The notes beneath the pieces were generated by a model that saw only the letters and a program-made list of their open reading frames with translations, ran no database searches and was not told the origin of the DNA. From NCBI GenBank assembly GCA_029261475.1, contig JAJDBG010000065.1, positions 1 to 53,760 on the forward strand: DNA of 53,760 nt. Reading direction: 5' to 3'. This document shows, piece by piece, positions 34,246 through 42,798 of this stretch; positions within the stretch are counted from its first letter, which is position 1; each line of letters opens with the position of its first letter. The translations under genes and the position numbers were made by a program. This stretch comes from Nitrospinaceae bacterium. Its GTDB lineage: Bacteria; Nitrospinota; Nitrospinia; Nitrospinales; VA-1.

Positions 34246-34769
34246 AATACAGGAACCAATGGACCGGCGGGATCAAAATACTCGTCTTTCTATTAACATT
34301 TTCAGGCTGTGGTTATTCGCTTTCTGGTTCGGGAAAGTCGCAATTGCCCAAGCATATCCACACTCTATCCATCCCTATTTTTGTCAACAGTTCCGGTCAG
34401 CCGGAAATCCATCGTGAGTTGACTGATGAAATTCGAAGTGCTTTTATCAGTGATGGCAGAATTCCGATTGTTCCTAAAGATCATGGCGACCTTGTTCTTA
34501 ACGGCACAGTGAATCACTATCAATTGCGCGCGGTTTCTTTCGATGCCAGCGATCTTGTCTCCGAGTATTGGGTTGAAGTCGGCGTGTCTATAGTTGTTGA
34601 CGATACGGTGAAAGGCAAAAAGTTTTTAAGCCAAAGACTGAAGAGCAAGTGGAATTATCGAGTCACAGACAATGTTGTCGAAACCGAGCAAGCCCGAAAA
34701 GACGCATTGAGTTTAACTTATGATGACCTTTCAGCTCGATTGGTCAGCCTATTGATCGATCGGTTTTAA
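34242..34769 (+). CDS. lptE: LPS-assembly lipoprotein LptE
   Basis: The 175-residue protein has a lipoprotein signal with lipobox SGC (in LTFSGCGYSL), and GCGYSL is the hallmark mature N-terminus of LptE/RlpB proteins. The body has the family pattern (HTLSIPIFVNSSGQPEIHRELTDEI, length typical). LptE plugs the LptD barrel in the outer membrane and helps deliver LPS to the surface. The start overlaps the leuS stop by four bases (ATGA). Order leuS, lptE, holA is widespread in Gram-negative genomes, supporting the call. Confidence 0.9.
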   Translation: MKYRNQWTGGIKILVFLLTFSGCGYSLSGSGKSQLPKHIHTLSIPIFVNSSGQPEIHRELTDEIRSAFISDGRIPIVPKDHGDLVLNGTVNHYQLRAVSFDASDLVSEYWVEVGVSIVVDDTVKGKKFLSQRLKSKWNYRVTDNVVETEQARKDALSLTYDDLSARLVSLLIDRF

Positions 34770-34775
34770 ATTTTA

Positions 34776-35789
34776 ATGGCAATGACAGCGGGGGATTGCA
34801 TTGATTCGATTGAAGCTGGAAAATGGGCACCCTTTTTATTTCTTTACGGAGAGGAACGATTTTTCCAGACCGATATCATCGAGCGACTGTCTGAAAAGCT
34901 TTTGACCCCAGACAATCAAGATTTCAACTATGAGTCTTTTGATGCAGGCGAGAGTCGCCCTGATGACTGGATCGCATCAGCGCGAACACTTTCTTTTTTT
35001 GGCGGACAAAAGCTTGTTGTTGTCCGCAACCTGCATGCGTCCACACCTTCCCCCGAAGAAGCTAATAGATTAATAGAATATTTTGCTACGCCCCTTCCCG
35101 AAGCTTGCCTGGTAATCACTGCCGATAAAATTGATCGTAAGAAGAAGTTGCACAAAGCCCTGGCGAAATGTTCAGGTGCGATTGATTGCTCCGCCCCTAG
35201 TGAAGGTTTTCTTGTTTCCTGGTTGAAAAAACGTGCCAAGGAAAAGGGGTATACTCTTTCTTCGGGTGCTTCAAATTTGATCGTCGAGAGGGTAGGAAAC
35301 AGACCGGGAATACTCGTTCAGGAATTGGAAAAGACTCTCGTCTATGCGGGAGAAAAGAAAACAGTGGGCGAAGAGGATGTGGCGCAATTGGTGGGTGAAC
35401 TTAAAATGGAAAGTGCGTTCATTTTGATTGAAGCTCTGAAAGAAAAGAAACTGGAGACAGCACTTCGTATTTTAAAAAATAACATAAAGCATGGCGAGGA
35501 GCCGATCAAAACCTTAGGTTTGATCACCTGGCAATTTCGCACAATATGGGAAGTGAAATGTGGTCTGTCCCGACGCTGGTCGATAGCAGAGACGGCTAAT
35601 AAGATGGGAACAAAGCCTTTTATGGTGGAGAAGGCGGCGGCATCAGCCAGAAAATACTCTGATAAGGAACTAGAGAATAGTTTTAAGTATTTGCGACAGG
35701 CAGACAGAGAACTGAAATCAACGGGGAAAAATCCAGAAGGCATCATGGAAAACCTGCTCTGGAACCTTTGTTCAGTGAAGAAAGTGTGA
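34776..35789 (+). CDS. holA: DNA polymerase III delta subunit
   Basis: The 337-residue protein has normal HolA length and order: an N-terminal segment FLFLYGEERFF, the ENYESFDAGE-like region, RNLH, and a C-terminal helical domain that packs in the clamp loader. It opens the beta sliding clamp during loading. It begins six bases after the lptE stop. A second ATG at 34782 could also be the start. Confidence 0.92.
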   Translation: MAMTAGDCIDSIEAGKWAPFLFLYGEERFFQTDIIERLSEKLLTPDNQDFNYESFDAGESRPDDWIASARTLSFFGGQKLVVVRNLHASTPSPEEANRLIEYFATPLPEACLVITADKIDRKKKLHKALAKCSGAIDCSAPSEGFLVSWLKKRAKEKGYTLSSGASNLIVERVGNRPGILVQELEKTLVYAGEKKTVGEEDVAQLVGELKMESAFILIEALKEKKLETALRILKNNIKHGEEPIKTLGLITWQFRTIWEVKCGLSRRWSIAETANKMGTKPFMVEKAAASARKYSDKELENSFKYLRQADRELKSTGKNPEGIMENLLWNLCSVKKV

Positions 35790-35794
35790 CTACA

Positions 35795-35813
35795 GCCCCC
35801 TGAGGAAGGGGGC
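35795..35813. terminator. GC hairpin between convergent holA and rpsT
   Basis: GCCCCCT and AGGGGGC form a perfect 7-bp stem around a 5-base loop, six bases after the holA stop and 30 bases from the rpsT stop. No T-tract follows on the plus strand, so it may act as a weak terminator or mRNA 3'-end stabiliser. Confidence 0.5.
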
Positions 35814-35842
35814 AAATCGAAACTTTCGAGGGGCGGTGTTAA

Positions 35843-36115
35843 TCAGCCCGCAGAAACTAATTGATGAACCTTCTTGGCCAAGCCAGAAATTTTACGAGAG
35901 GCAGAGGCCTTGTGCAGGACACCCTTACTAGCTACTCTTGAAATAGCTACCTCAGCTTCTTTCATGGCCAAGCTTGCTCCGTCTTTATTTTTTTCTTCAA
36001 TAGCTGAAGTTACATTTTTGATAGCGTTTTTAACAATTGTTCGATACGCCTTATTGCGCGTATACTTCTTTTCGTTTTGACGGTTTCGCTTAATTGCCGA
36101 CTTATGATTTGCCAA
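35843..36115 (-). CDS. rpsT: 30S ribosomal protein S20
   Basis: The 90-residue, Lys-rich protein matches S20 throughout (MANHKSAIKRNRQ at the start, then helical KNAIKNVTSAIEEK and the C-terminal KASASRKISGLAKKVHQL). It binds 16S rRNA and helps assemble the small subunit. The start codon is TTG at 36115-36113, six bases after AGGGAG; no ATG is available in a suitable place. E. coli rpsT also starts with UUG, a feature tied to its autoregulation, so translational feedback may be conserved. Confidence 0.97.
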   Translation of the reverse strand: MANHKSAIKRNRQNEKKYTRNKAYRTIVKNAIKNVTSAIEEKNKDGASLAMKEAEVAISRVASKGVLHKASASRKISGLAKKVHQLVSAG

Positions 36116-36152
36116 TGCTCGCTCCCTAATAATAAATTATGGTAAACATGAG

Positions 36153-36181
36153 TTTATATATAAAAATGATCTGTTTGTCAA
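36153..36181 (-). promoter_or_regulatory. rpsT: Strong sigma-70-type promoter of rpsT
   Basis: Read on the minus strand, TTGACA, a 17-base spacer and TATAAA stand about 40 bases before the rpsT start codon. This is the best consensus promoter in the window, as expected for a ribosomal protein gene. Confidence 0.7.
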
Positions 36182-36213
36182 GTATTCTCGTTCAATGATT
36201 TCTAAGAGTGATC

Positions 36214-36256
36214 TTTGGGGAATTTCTCTATTCGGCGCTTTATTCAACGCGCTCTT
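36214..36256 (+). repeat. Dispersed 43-bp repeat, copy 1
   Basis: This 43-base block recurs at 39836-39878 in the same orientation with 40 of 43 positions equal. It begins TTTGGGGAATTTCTCTATTC. Copy 1 overlaps the stop codon of the VOC gene and lies in its 3' flank. In this copy GCGC-N10-GCGC could pair; copy 2 has lost that pairing. Function unknown; a small intergenic (REP-like) repeat or 3'-UTR element is possible. Confidence 0.7.
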
Positions 36257-36882
36257 TAGGAAATACGAGTGGATTCCATTAAATCATTAGCTTGAGGAGG
36301 GAGAAACCCTAAATACCCGTTATGTCTTTCGATGAGTTCGAGAACGGAATAGGCTTTCCCGTTTTTTATTTCAGGTGATGTGAAAACTTGCCTCAAGTCG
36401 GCCCCTTGATGCCCTATGATTTTCCCCGCAAACTCGATATTTTTAAGTTTTAAAACTTTTGTAGCGATTTCAATATCCTCAACCATCACAGCTATATGAT
36501 GGAAACATTCGTCTCCAAATGCATCGACCCACTCGGGGATAAGGCTGTTTTGACCGCGTGCTCCAGAAAAAGCTTGATCGATGAATAATGCAGGCCAACC
36601 TGGCATTCTGTAAACTTTTGCCCACCAAGCTTCATATTTTAAATCACCCATTAACCGGTCGTGAACAAACCCGTGATCAAGAAAAAATTGCGAGCGCTTT
36701 TCAACATCATGTGTGCGAATCGTGCAATGATCGATCAATGGAAACAATCCAACCCCGCACTTTTCAAGGGATTGGGCTAATGTTCTTGCGGCGGTATTTT
36801 CGTTAAGGTATTTCTTAATAGTGGATGAAAAAAAAGACTTTATTGAGTTTTCCATGAGAAAATCTTTCTTTTTCGGGAACAT
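36256..36882 (-). CDS. VOC-superfamily metalloenzyme, HPPD-like
   Basis: The 208-residue protein has a vicinal-oxygen-chelate fold with a visible 2-His-1-Glu set: His52 in IDHCTIR, His129 in HHIAVMVED, Glu182 in VLELIERH. The end (LELIERHNGY...F) follows the pattern of the last catalytic strand in 4-hydroxyphenylpyruvate dioxygenases and the related 2-oxoadipate dioxygenase/decarboxylases. It is far shorter than either, having one catalytic barrel. Its ATG overlaps the stop of the saccharopine-dehydrogenase-like gene by one base, so the two are translationally coupled. An oxygenase acting on a 2-oxo acid of lysine breakdown is a reasonable inference, not proven. An internal ATG nine codons in is an alternative start. 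Confidence 0.75.
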   Translation of the reverse strand: MFPKKKDFLMENSIKSFFSSTIKKYLNENTAARTLAQSLEKCGVGLFPLIDHCTIRTHDVEKRSQFFLDHGFVHDRLMGDLKYEAWWAKVYRMPGWPALFIDQAFSGARGQNSLIPEWVDAFGDECFHHIAVMVEDIEIATKVLKLKNIEFAGKIIGHQGADLRQVFTSPEIKNGKAYSVLELIERHNGYLGFLPPQANDLMESTRIS

Positions 36883-37958
36883 TATTTTATGAAATATGCT
36901 CCGGTTGGCGTTTGGAAAAAAGAGTCTAGTTGAACGTCTTCCTGTTTTAGAAAACCAATGTTGGGTAGATCACCACGCGCCACCATTTCGACTACGGCGC
37001 AGGCGGAGCTGGCGGTTGTCCAGGAAATAGCGTTCCATTGTTTTCCCGCAATTTCTTTTGGGAAATAACTACGGACAAATTCTTCTCTTCTCAGTTTGCC
37101 GGATTTCCATCCCTCGACTGCGGCATGCAGAAATACGACATCGTCTTTTACGGGTGGTTTGGCAAAGACCAGAATTTCTCCGGCCAATTGGCGTTTAGTC
37201 CGCATATGAAGTTCATCAAAGAAAAAGCGCATCAATTCACAATGACCGGGATACCGCATTGTCTTATAGTTTAGTTTTTGAACCTTCCCCTCAAAGCTTT
37301 CGCACATGGTTCCAAGGCCGCCGGAAGTGGTAAATGCTTCTAATACATTTCCATCTACAACGATGGTTTCCCGGTCTTCCATGGCCGGAACATAGGCTCG
37401 CTTGCTGTCCTTGATTACTTCGCATTCGTTTAAATATTCATTGACCACCCCTTCCGGGGACCAATTGAAGGCATAGCCTAAAAGGCCGCTTGGGTTTTGA
37501 GGAAGGGCTCCCACTCGCAATTCGATGGATCTGAGTTTATCCATGCCCTTGGCAAGATTAGCACCAACGATGCCGATGAGTCCGGGGGCCAAACCGCATT
37601 GAGGGGCCATGATGCTTTTTGAGGTCATTGAAAGCTCGCGCACGCAAAGAGTGGTGTTGACATCTTCAGTGAGATCGAAGTAGTGGCGCTCAGCAGAATG
37701 GGCCGCTTTGGCGACATCCTTATTGAGGTGATAAGGAAGACAGGAAACCACGGCATCATGTTCTTGAATGAGTTTTTTCAAGCGTGTAAAATCTGATAAA
37801 TCGTCTTTAACCAGGGGGAACGGAAATTGTCCCTCAACTTTTCGGACCAAACCTGTTACGGAATAATTATTTTCATGTAGAAGGGTGGCTAAAAGACAGC
37901 CCACTTTCCCTAAGCCAATGACAAGAATGGAATTTATTTTTCTATTCATGATGTTCAT
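36882..37958 (-). CDS. Saccharopine dehydrogenase-like oxidoreductase
   Basis: The 358-residue protein starts with a Rossmann dinucleotide-binding motif (VIGLGKVGCLLATLL). It continues with the saccharopine dehydrogenase/reductase pattern: AVVSCLPYHLNKDVAKAA, YFDLTEDV, then MAPQCGLAPGLIGIVGANL. The C-terminal catalytic domain has the VNEYLNECEVI and TSGGLGTM segments. Family members form or split saccharopine in lysine metabolism. Its neighbours, a coupled HPPD-like oxygenase and a divergent aldehyde dehydrogenase, favour catabolism. An ATG three codons in is an alternative start. Confidence 0.85.
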   Translation of the reverse strand: MNIMNRKINSILVIGLGKVGCLLATLLHENNYSVTGLVRKVEGQFPFPLVKDDLSDFTRLKKLIQEHDAVVSCLPYHLNKDVAKAAHSAERHYFDLTEDVNTTLCVRELSMTSKSIMAPQCGLAPGLIGIVGANLAKGMDKLRSIELRVGALPQNPSGLLGYAFNWSPEGVVNEYLNECEVIKDSKRAYVPAMEDRETIVVDGNVLEAFTTSGGLGTMCESFEGKVQKLNYKTMRYPGHCELMRFFFDELHMRTKRQLAGEILVFAKPPVKDDVVFLHAAVEGWKSGKLRREEFVRSYFPKEIAGKQWNAISWTTASSACAVVEMVARGDLPNIGFLKQEDVQLDSFFQTPTGAYFIK

Positions 37959-38050
37959 CCCAGGTGATTAACAGCAGACAAAATTGTTTTCGTATGGACA
38001 AAGGTCAGTCAGAAATTATAACTAAGATGGAAAAATACAGATGAACCACC

Positions 38051-38066
38051 TATATTTATAAATATA
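38051..38066. promoter_or_regulatory. Perfect 16-bp AT palindrome between divergent genes
   Basis: TATATTTATAAATATA reads identically on both strands. It lies near the middle of the 177-base gap between the saccharopine-dehydrogenase-like gene and the aldehyde dehydrogenase gene. A shared operator for the divergent pair is possible; AT-rich composition makes chance palindromes more likely than usual. Confidence 0.35.
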
Positions 38067-38135
38067 ACTCTTTTAAAATTTTTGTACAGACTTGAAGGTT
38101 TCTAAAAAACTTGAAAAGTAAAGCGGGAGGGGAAA

Positions 38136-39617
38136 ATGGCAAAAATTTATAAAAATTATATCAATGGAAAGTGGAAAGTTTCTGGCAATAGAGAGACTTT
38201 TGAAAATATCAATCCTGCGAATACAAAGCAAGTGTTGGGCCGCTTTCAGAAGTCCAGTCAGGGCGATATTGACGAGGCTGTAAAGGCCGCTAAAAAAGCC
38301 CAGGTCAAATGGGGGAAAATTCCTGCACCCAAACGTGGTGAAATGCTATACCGCGCTGGAGAATTACTGCTAAAGAATAAAGAATCTTTAGCCCGCGATA
38401 TGACGCGCGAAATGGGAAAGGTGGTGAAAGAAACACGAGGCGATGTTCAAGAGGGCATTGATATGGCCTATTACGCGGCAGGAGAAGGGCGTCGTTTGAT
38501 GGGCGAGACGGTTCCCTCGGAAATGCCAAACAAATTTTGCATGTCGGTTCGTATGCCCGTGGGAGTTGTAGGGGCTATTAGCCCTTGGAATTTTCCTATC
38601 GCGATCCCTTCCTGGAAATTATTCCCCGCTTTAATTGCGGGAAATACAGTGGTTCTTAAACCCGCTAGCGACACGCCGCTATCGGCGATTAATTTGGTTA
38701 AAATATTAGAAAAGTCAGGTTTTCCTCCAGGTGTTGTAAATCTTGTTACTGGTACTGGCGAAGAAGCAGGACTTTCATTGATTGATCATAGGGATGTGGA
38801 TCTGGTTTCTTTTACGGGATCAACCGATACGGGTAGTTTAGTAGCCCGACATTGCGCTAAAGGAATGAAGAAATTTTCTTTAGAAATGGGTGGGAAAAAT
38901 GCCATCATTGTCATGGACGATGCGGATATAAATTCTGCCTTAGAGGGAGTTCTTTGGGGAGCATTTGGTACGACTGGGCAACGTTGTACGGCTTGCAGTC
39001 GAGTGATCGTTCATAAAAAAATAATCAAGAAGTTTACTTCGCTTTTGGTAGAACGCGCAAAAAAATTACGCATTGGTGATGGTCTGGACGAAAAGGTGGA
39101 AATGGGACCTTTGATCAATGAAATTCAAAGGCAAAAAGTTAAAAAATTTGTAGATATCGGTGTCGGGGAAGGGGCAAAATTGCTCGCTGGAGGCAATTAT
39201 CAAAAAGGAAAAAAATATTCAGACGGATTCTTTTTCCAACCCACAATTTTGGGTGATGTTTCTCCTAAAATGCGCATCGCCCAAGATGAAATTTTTGGAC
39301 CTGTTTTAAGCGTCATTCCCTGCAAAGATTTTGAGCAAGCTATCGGTATTGTCAACGATTCAAAGTTTGGCTTGTCTTCGGCAATCTACACGCAAGATGT
39401 CAATCGAGCATTTAAAGCCGTTGAAAATTTGGACACGGGTATCACGTATATAAACTCCTCTACGATTGGTGCTGAAATCCAATTGCCCTTTGGTGGAACC
39501 AAAGGAACTGGAAATGGTCACCGTGAGGCGGGAACGGCGAGTTTAGAAGTATTTACAGAGTGGAAATCAGTTTATGTCGACTACAGCGGTAAATTACAGA
39601 AAGCTCAGATAGACTAA
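38136..39617 (+). CDS. NAD(P)-dependent aldehyde dehydrogenase
   Basis: The 493-residue enzyme has normal ALDH length and catalytic residues: Asn in ISPWNFP, Glu250 in SLEMGGKN and nucleophile Cys284 in [10 protein letters not shown]. The C-terminal [22 protein letters not shown] resembles aldehyde dehydrogenases acting on semialdehydes such as aminoadipate semialdehyde, though substrate cannot be fixed from sequence. GGGAGG precedes the ATG. It is divergent from the saccharopine-dehydrogenase/VOC pair, fitting a three-enzyme route from lysine through aminoadipate semialdehyde. Confidence 0.9.
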   Translation: MAKIYKNYINGKWKVSGNRETFENINPANTKQVLGRFQKSSQGDIDEAVKAAKKAQVKWGKIPAPKRGEMLYRAGELLLKNKESLARDMTREMGKVVKETRGDVQEGIDMAYYAAGEGRRLMGETVPSEMPNKFCMSVRMPVGVVGAISPWNFPIAIPSWKLFPALIAGNTVVLKPASDTPLSAINLVKILEKSGFPPGVVNLVTGTGEEAGLSLIDHRDVDLVSFTGSTDTGSLVARHCAKGMKKFSLEMGGKNAIIVMDDADINSALEGVLWGAFGTTGQRCTACSRVIVHKKIIKKFTSLLVERAKKLRIGDGLDEKVEMGPLINEIQRQKVKKFVDIGVGEGAKLLAGGNYQKGKKYSDGFFFQPTILGDVSPKMRIAQDEIFGPVLSVIPCKDFEQAIGIVNDSKFGLSSAIYTQDVNRAFKAVENLDTGITYINSSTIGAEIQLPFGGTKGTGNGHREAGTASLEVFTEWKSVYVDYSGKLQKAQID

Positions 39618-39835
39618 AGGGTAAAAATTATTCTTTCCCCAGAAGACAGCATGTTGTTGAAGGGACTGTTGGAAAATGTGAGTTTTTGAAATTTAAGGCT
39701 GGCAAGTCGGGCATTACAAATATTAAGGAAAACGTATTGTAAAGTTTTCAGGTTGATCTCTAGCAAAGCTACGGGAAATTCACCTGCTTTCATTTCCGAA
39801 AAAAAATAAAAACCGTTGATTTTCAAGGGGTATTT

Positions 39836-39878
39836 TTTGGGGAATTTCTCTATTCGGAGCTTTATTCAACACGCCCTT
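39836..39878 (+). repeat. Dispersed 43-bp repeat, copy 2
   Basis: This copy matches 36214-36256 at 40 of 43 positions in the same orientation. It lies between two 3' ends, just outside the cimA terminator. The 22 leading bases are identical in the two copies. Confidence 0.7.
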
Positions 39879-39893
39879 AAAATCAATCACATA

Positions 39894-39928
39894 AAAAAAG
39901 GCTTAGCTATTTCAGCCAAGCCTTTTTT
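39894..39928. terminator. Bidirectional intrinsic terminator for cimA operon and aldehyde dehydrogenase
   Basis: A-tract, GGCTT and AAGCC arms with an inner GC pair around a short loop, then a T-tract: A6-GGCTTAGC and GCCAAGCC-T6. Both strands end in a U-run after the stem, so it can stop transcription from either side. It lies 19 bases past the cimA stop. Confidence 0.85.
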
Positions 39929-39946
39929 ATTTTAAATAAAGTTTTA

Positions 39947-41527
39947 TCAGTGCTCCATGCCTTTTTTGAAGCCGTTGAGCTTGTATTCGATGCTGTCTCT
40001 GAGGGCTTGCCAACTGGCTTCAATTATATTTTCTGATACGCCGACGGTTCCCCATTTATGCTGTCCATCTCCAGACTCGACCAAAACGCGAATGCGCGAT
40101 TGAGTTCCCTTGTCTTCGTCGAGAATCCGGACTTTATAGTCATAGAGGTTTAGCTCTTCCAACTCGGGGTAAAAACGTATCAAAGCTTTTTTGATGGCTT
40201 TGTCCAACGCGTTGACAGGTCCAATGCCTTCCGCCGCAGTCACTTCGATATCTTCTCCGACTCGAATTTTTACAGTGGCTTCGGTGATGGGCGATTCGTC
40301 CTCTTGACGTTTCTCGACGATGACGCGGAATCCGATAAAATCAAAGAATATTTTTTTCTGTCCGAGTGCATCGCGCATGAGCAGTTCGAAGGAGCCTTCG
40401 GCACCTTCGTATTGATAGCCAAGATTTTCAGAGCTTTTTAATTGCTCCAGGGTTTTTTGTATTTTGGGATCATTGGCTTCGATGTCGATGCCATATTCCT
40501 TGGCTTTGAAAAGAATGTTGCTCTTTCCTGAAAGGTCCGATACCAGAATACGCTGGGTGTTGCCTACTGCTGTCGGATCGATATGTTCGTAAGTGGCACT
40601 GTTTTTCCGGATGGCACTCACATGAATCCCGCCTTTATGGGCGAACGCGCTTTTGCCAACATAAGGTTGTCGGTTCCAGTGAGATCGGTTGGCCAACTCA
40701 TCAACAAAACTGGATACTTCTTTGAGTCGTTTGAGTTTGTCGTCGTGCACACAATTGTAGCCCATCTTAAGCTTCAAGTTGGCGATGATGGAAATGAGGT
40801 TGGCGTTGCCACAACGTTCTCCAAATCCATTGATCGTGCCTTGCACTTGTTCAGCTCCAGCGGATACTGCGGATAGGGCGTTGGCTACTGCCAATTCTGA
40901 ATCATTGTGACTGTGAATCCCGATGGGTGTTTGAATGTGTTTTTTAACATCTCTCACAGCAGAGGCCACTTCTTCAGGAAGAGAACCGCCGTTGGTGTCG
41001 CACAATACGATCCAGTCGGCCCCTGCCGATTCGGCAGATTTTAAAGCTTTCAGGGCATACTCTGGATTTTTCTTGTAACCATCGAAGAAATGTTCGGCAT
41101 CAAAAATCACCTTGGGACAATGTCTCTTGAGGTATTCCAGGCTGTCAAAAATCATTCGCAAATTTTCGTCGAGACTGGTAGACAAGGCTTCCTTCACATG
41201 CATATCCCATGTTTTCCCGAAGATGGTGATTGCGGAAGTTTCTGATTCCAGCAGTTTTTTCAAATTGGGGTCGTTCTCGGCTTTGATGTCAGGGCGTCGA
41301 GTTGAGCCAAAAGCGGTGATGACGGCATGTTTGAACCAGAGGTGCCGGGCTTTTTTAAAAAAATCGATATCGCGCGGATTGGAACCGGGCCATCCACCTT
41401 CAATGTAGTGAACGCCGAGTTCATCCAATTTGTGCGCGATACGAATTTTATCTTCAACTGTGAAGGAGATATCTTCGGACTGGGAGCCATCCCTTAAAGT
41501 TGTATCGTAGATTTCTATTGATTTCAT
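39947..41527 (-). CDS. cimA: Citramalate synthase (LeuA-like, CimA type)
   Basis: The 526-residue enzyme belongs to the HMGL/LeuA-like acyltransferase family. It starts [18 protein letters not shown] and has the metal site HSHND (in [17 protein letters not shown]) and [11 protein letters not shown]. The early segment [17 protein letters not shown] marks the CimA branch rather than isopropylmalate or homocitrate synthase. A C-terminal regulatory LeuA dimer domain (about residues 390-520) suggests feedback control. It condenses pyruvate and acetyl-CoA to citramalate, opening a threonine-independent route to isoleucine. It starts 17 bases after lysC. Confidence 0.9.
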   Translation of the reverse strand: MKSIEIYDTTLRDGSQSEDISFTVEDKIRIAHKLDELGVHYIEGGWPGSNPRDIDFFKKARHLWFKHAVITAFGSTRRPDIKAENDPNLKKLLESETSAITIFGKTWDMHVKEALSTSLDENLRMIFDSLEYLKRHCPKVIFDAEHFFDGYKKNPEYALKALKSAESAGADWIVLCDTNGGSLPEEVASAVRDVKKHIQTPIGIHSHNDSELAVANALSAVSAGAEQVQGTINGFGERCGNANLISIIANLKLKMGYNCVHDDKLKRLKEVSSFVDELANRSHWNRQPYVGKSAFAHKGGIHVSAIRKNSATYEHIDPTAVGNTQRILVSDLSGKSNILFKAKEYGIDIEANDPKIQKTLEQLKSSENLGYQYEGAEGSFELLMRDALGQKKIFFDFIGFRVIVEKRQEDESPITEATVKIRVGEDIEVTAAEGIGPVNALDKAIKKALIRFYPELEELNLYDYKVRILDEDKGTQSRIRVLVESGDGQHKWGTVGVSENIIEASWQALRDSIEYKLNGFKKGMEH

Positions 41528-41544
41528 TGTGCCGTATTTTTAAG

Positions 41545-42792
41545 TTATGACTTTTGGGTCACTTTACGTGGTTTTTTATCCAGCTTGAATACGGAATGTA
41601 GTTTTTGTACGGCCAGTTTGCTGTGTTTCTTCTCTATGATGCAGGAAACCTTGATTTCGGATGTGCTGATCATAAGAATATTCACTTTTTCTGCCGATAA
41701 ACTTTTAAACATTTTAGCGGCTACGCCAGAATGGCTTCTCATGCCCGCACCGACGATAGAAATCTTCGATATTTTTCGGTCGGAGATGATTTCCTGAACC
41801 CCTATTTTGCTGGCAATGGCTTCCATTATAGCGATGGCTTCGTCACAATCGCCAGAGGCGAGGGTGAATGAAATATCAGTGTGTCCCTCTTCGCTGATAT
41901 TTTGAATGATCATGTCGACCGATAGTCCTGCTTTCGCCAGTGCTGAAAAAATTTCTGAGGCGATGCCTGGTTTATCGACAACACCTTTGACAGTGATCTT
42001 TGCTTGCTTGTCATCGCGCATAACGCCCGAAACAATGGGTTGTTCCATATCCTTATTCTCCTCGCAAATAAGCGTTCCCTGGCTTTGGTCATCGAAAGAA
42101 GATTTGACCAACAAGGGCATATTGTATTTTTTGGCAAATTCTACGCATCGGATTTGTAAAACTTTGGCACCGAGACTTGCCATTTCCAGCATTTCATCGA
42201 AGGAGACCACGTCGAGTTTGCGTGCCTCAGGAACGATGTTAGGATCGGCGGTAAAAACCCCATCCACATCCGTAAGAATCTCGCATTGCTTTGCTTTGAG
42301 TGCTACCGCTAGAGCTACTGCGGAAGTGTCTGAACCACCTCGGCCCAGAGTTGTGACATCACCTTCCTCGTTGATTCCTTGAAATCCGGCGACAACGATT
42401 ACCTTGTTTTCCTTGAGCTTTTTAACTGCCTTGGTAACATCAATACTAATAATGCGGGCGCGAGTATGGGCATCATCCGTGCGCATGCCTATTTGTCTGC
42501 CCGTCATAGCTTCGGCGGGGCAACCGAGGGCCTGGAGTGCCAGCGACAAAAGCGCGCAGGAAATGCGTTCTCCCGAAGACAATAGAAGGTCGATTTCACG
42601 ACGTTCAGGTTTGTCGACGAGTTTTTCCGCCATAGCCAACAATTTATCTGTTTCTCCCGCCATTGCGGAAACTACGACCACGATGCTTTTACCAGAGCGT
42701 TGCAGTCGTGCAATCTTTTCGGCGACGGCTTTGATGCGGTCGAGTGTACCGACTGAAGTTCCACCGTACTTTTGAACGATTAAATTATCCAT
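41545..42792 (-). CDS. lysC: Aspartate kinase with tandem ACT domains
   Basis: The 415-residue enzyme has the amino-acid kinase domain (VQKYGGTSVG at the start; TTLGRGGSDTSAVALA; LTDVDGVFTADPN) and two ACT domains from about residue 265, which normally bind lysine and/or threonine for feedback. It makes aspartyl phosphate, the first step to lysine, methionine and threonine. It lies six bases after the ApgM-like gene and 17 bases before cimA, so the three form one operon of the aspartate family and isoleucine supply. Confidence 0.95.
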   Translation of the reverse strand: MDNLIVQKYGGTSVGTLDRIKAVAEKIARLQRSGKSIVVVVSAMAGETDKLLAMAEKLVDKPERREIDLLLSSGERISCALLSLALQALGCPAEAMTGRQIGMRTDDAHTRARIISIDVTKAVKKLKENKVIVVAGFQGINEEGDVTTLGRGGSDTSAVALAVALKAKQCEILTDVDGVFTADPNIVPEARKLDVVSFDEMLEMASLGAKVLQIRCVEFAKKYNMPLLVKSSFDDQSQGTLICEENKDMEQPIVSGVMRDDKQAKITVKGVVDKPGIASEIFSALAKAGLSVDMIIQNISEEGHTDISFTLASGDCDEAIAIMEAIASKIGVQEIISDRKISKISIVGAGMRSHSGVAAKMFKSLSAEKVNILMISTSEIKVSCIIEKKHSKLAVQKLHSVFKLDKKPRKVTQKS

Positions 42793-42798
42793 GCTTTC

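Larger units (their letters stand above)
39618..39946. other. 329-base convergent gap between aldehyde dehydrogenase and cimA
   Basis: The gap holds a second copy of the 43-bp repeat and a terminator near cimA, both listed separately. A 70-codon minus-strand frame (39614-39826) has no ribosome site and no recognisable family; I do not call it a gene. The rest shows nothing I recognise. Confidence 0.6.

Noticed and set aside
39614-39826. 70-codon minus-strand frame in the gap after the aldehyde dehydrogenase
   Set aside because: No ribosome site, no family, and it overlaps the end of a solid gene; kept only as a note in the gap entry.
41906-42382. 158-codon plus-strand frame
   Set aside because: It is antisense to lysC and low in recognisable features; lysC motifs are clear on the other strand.
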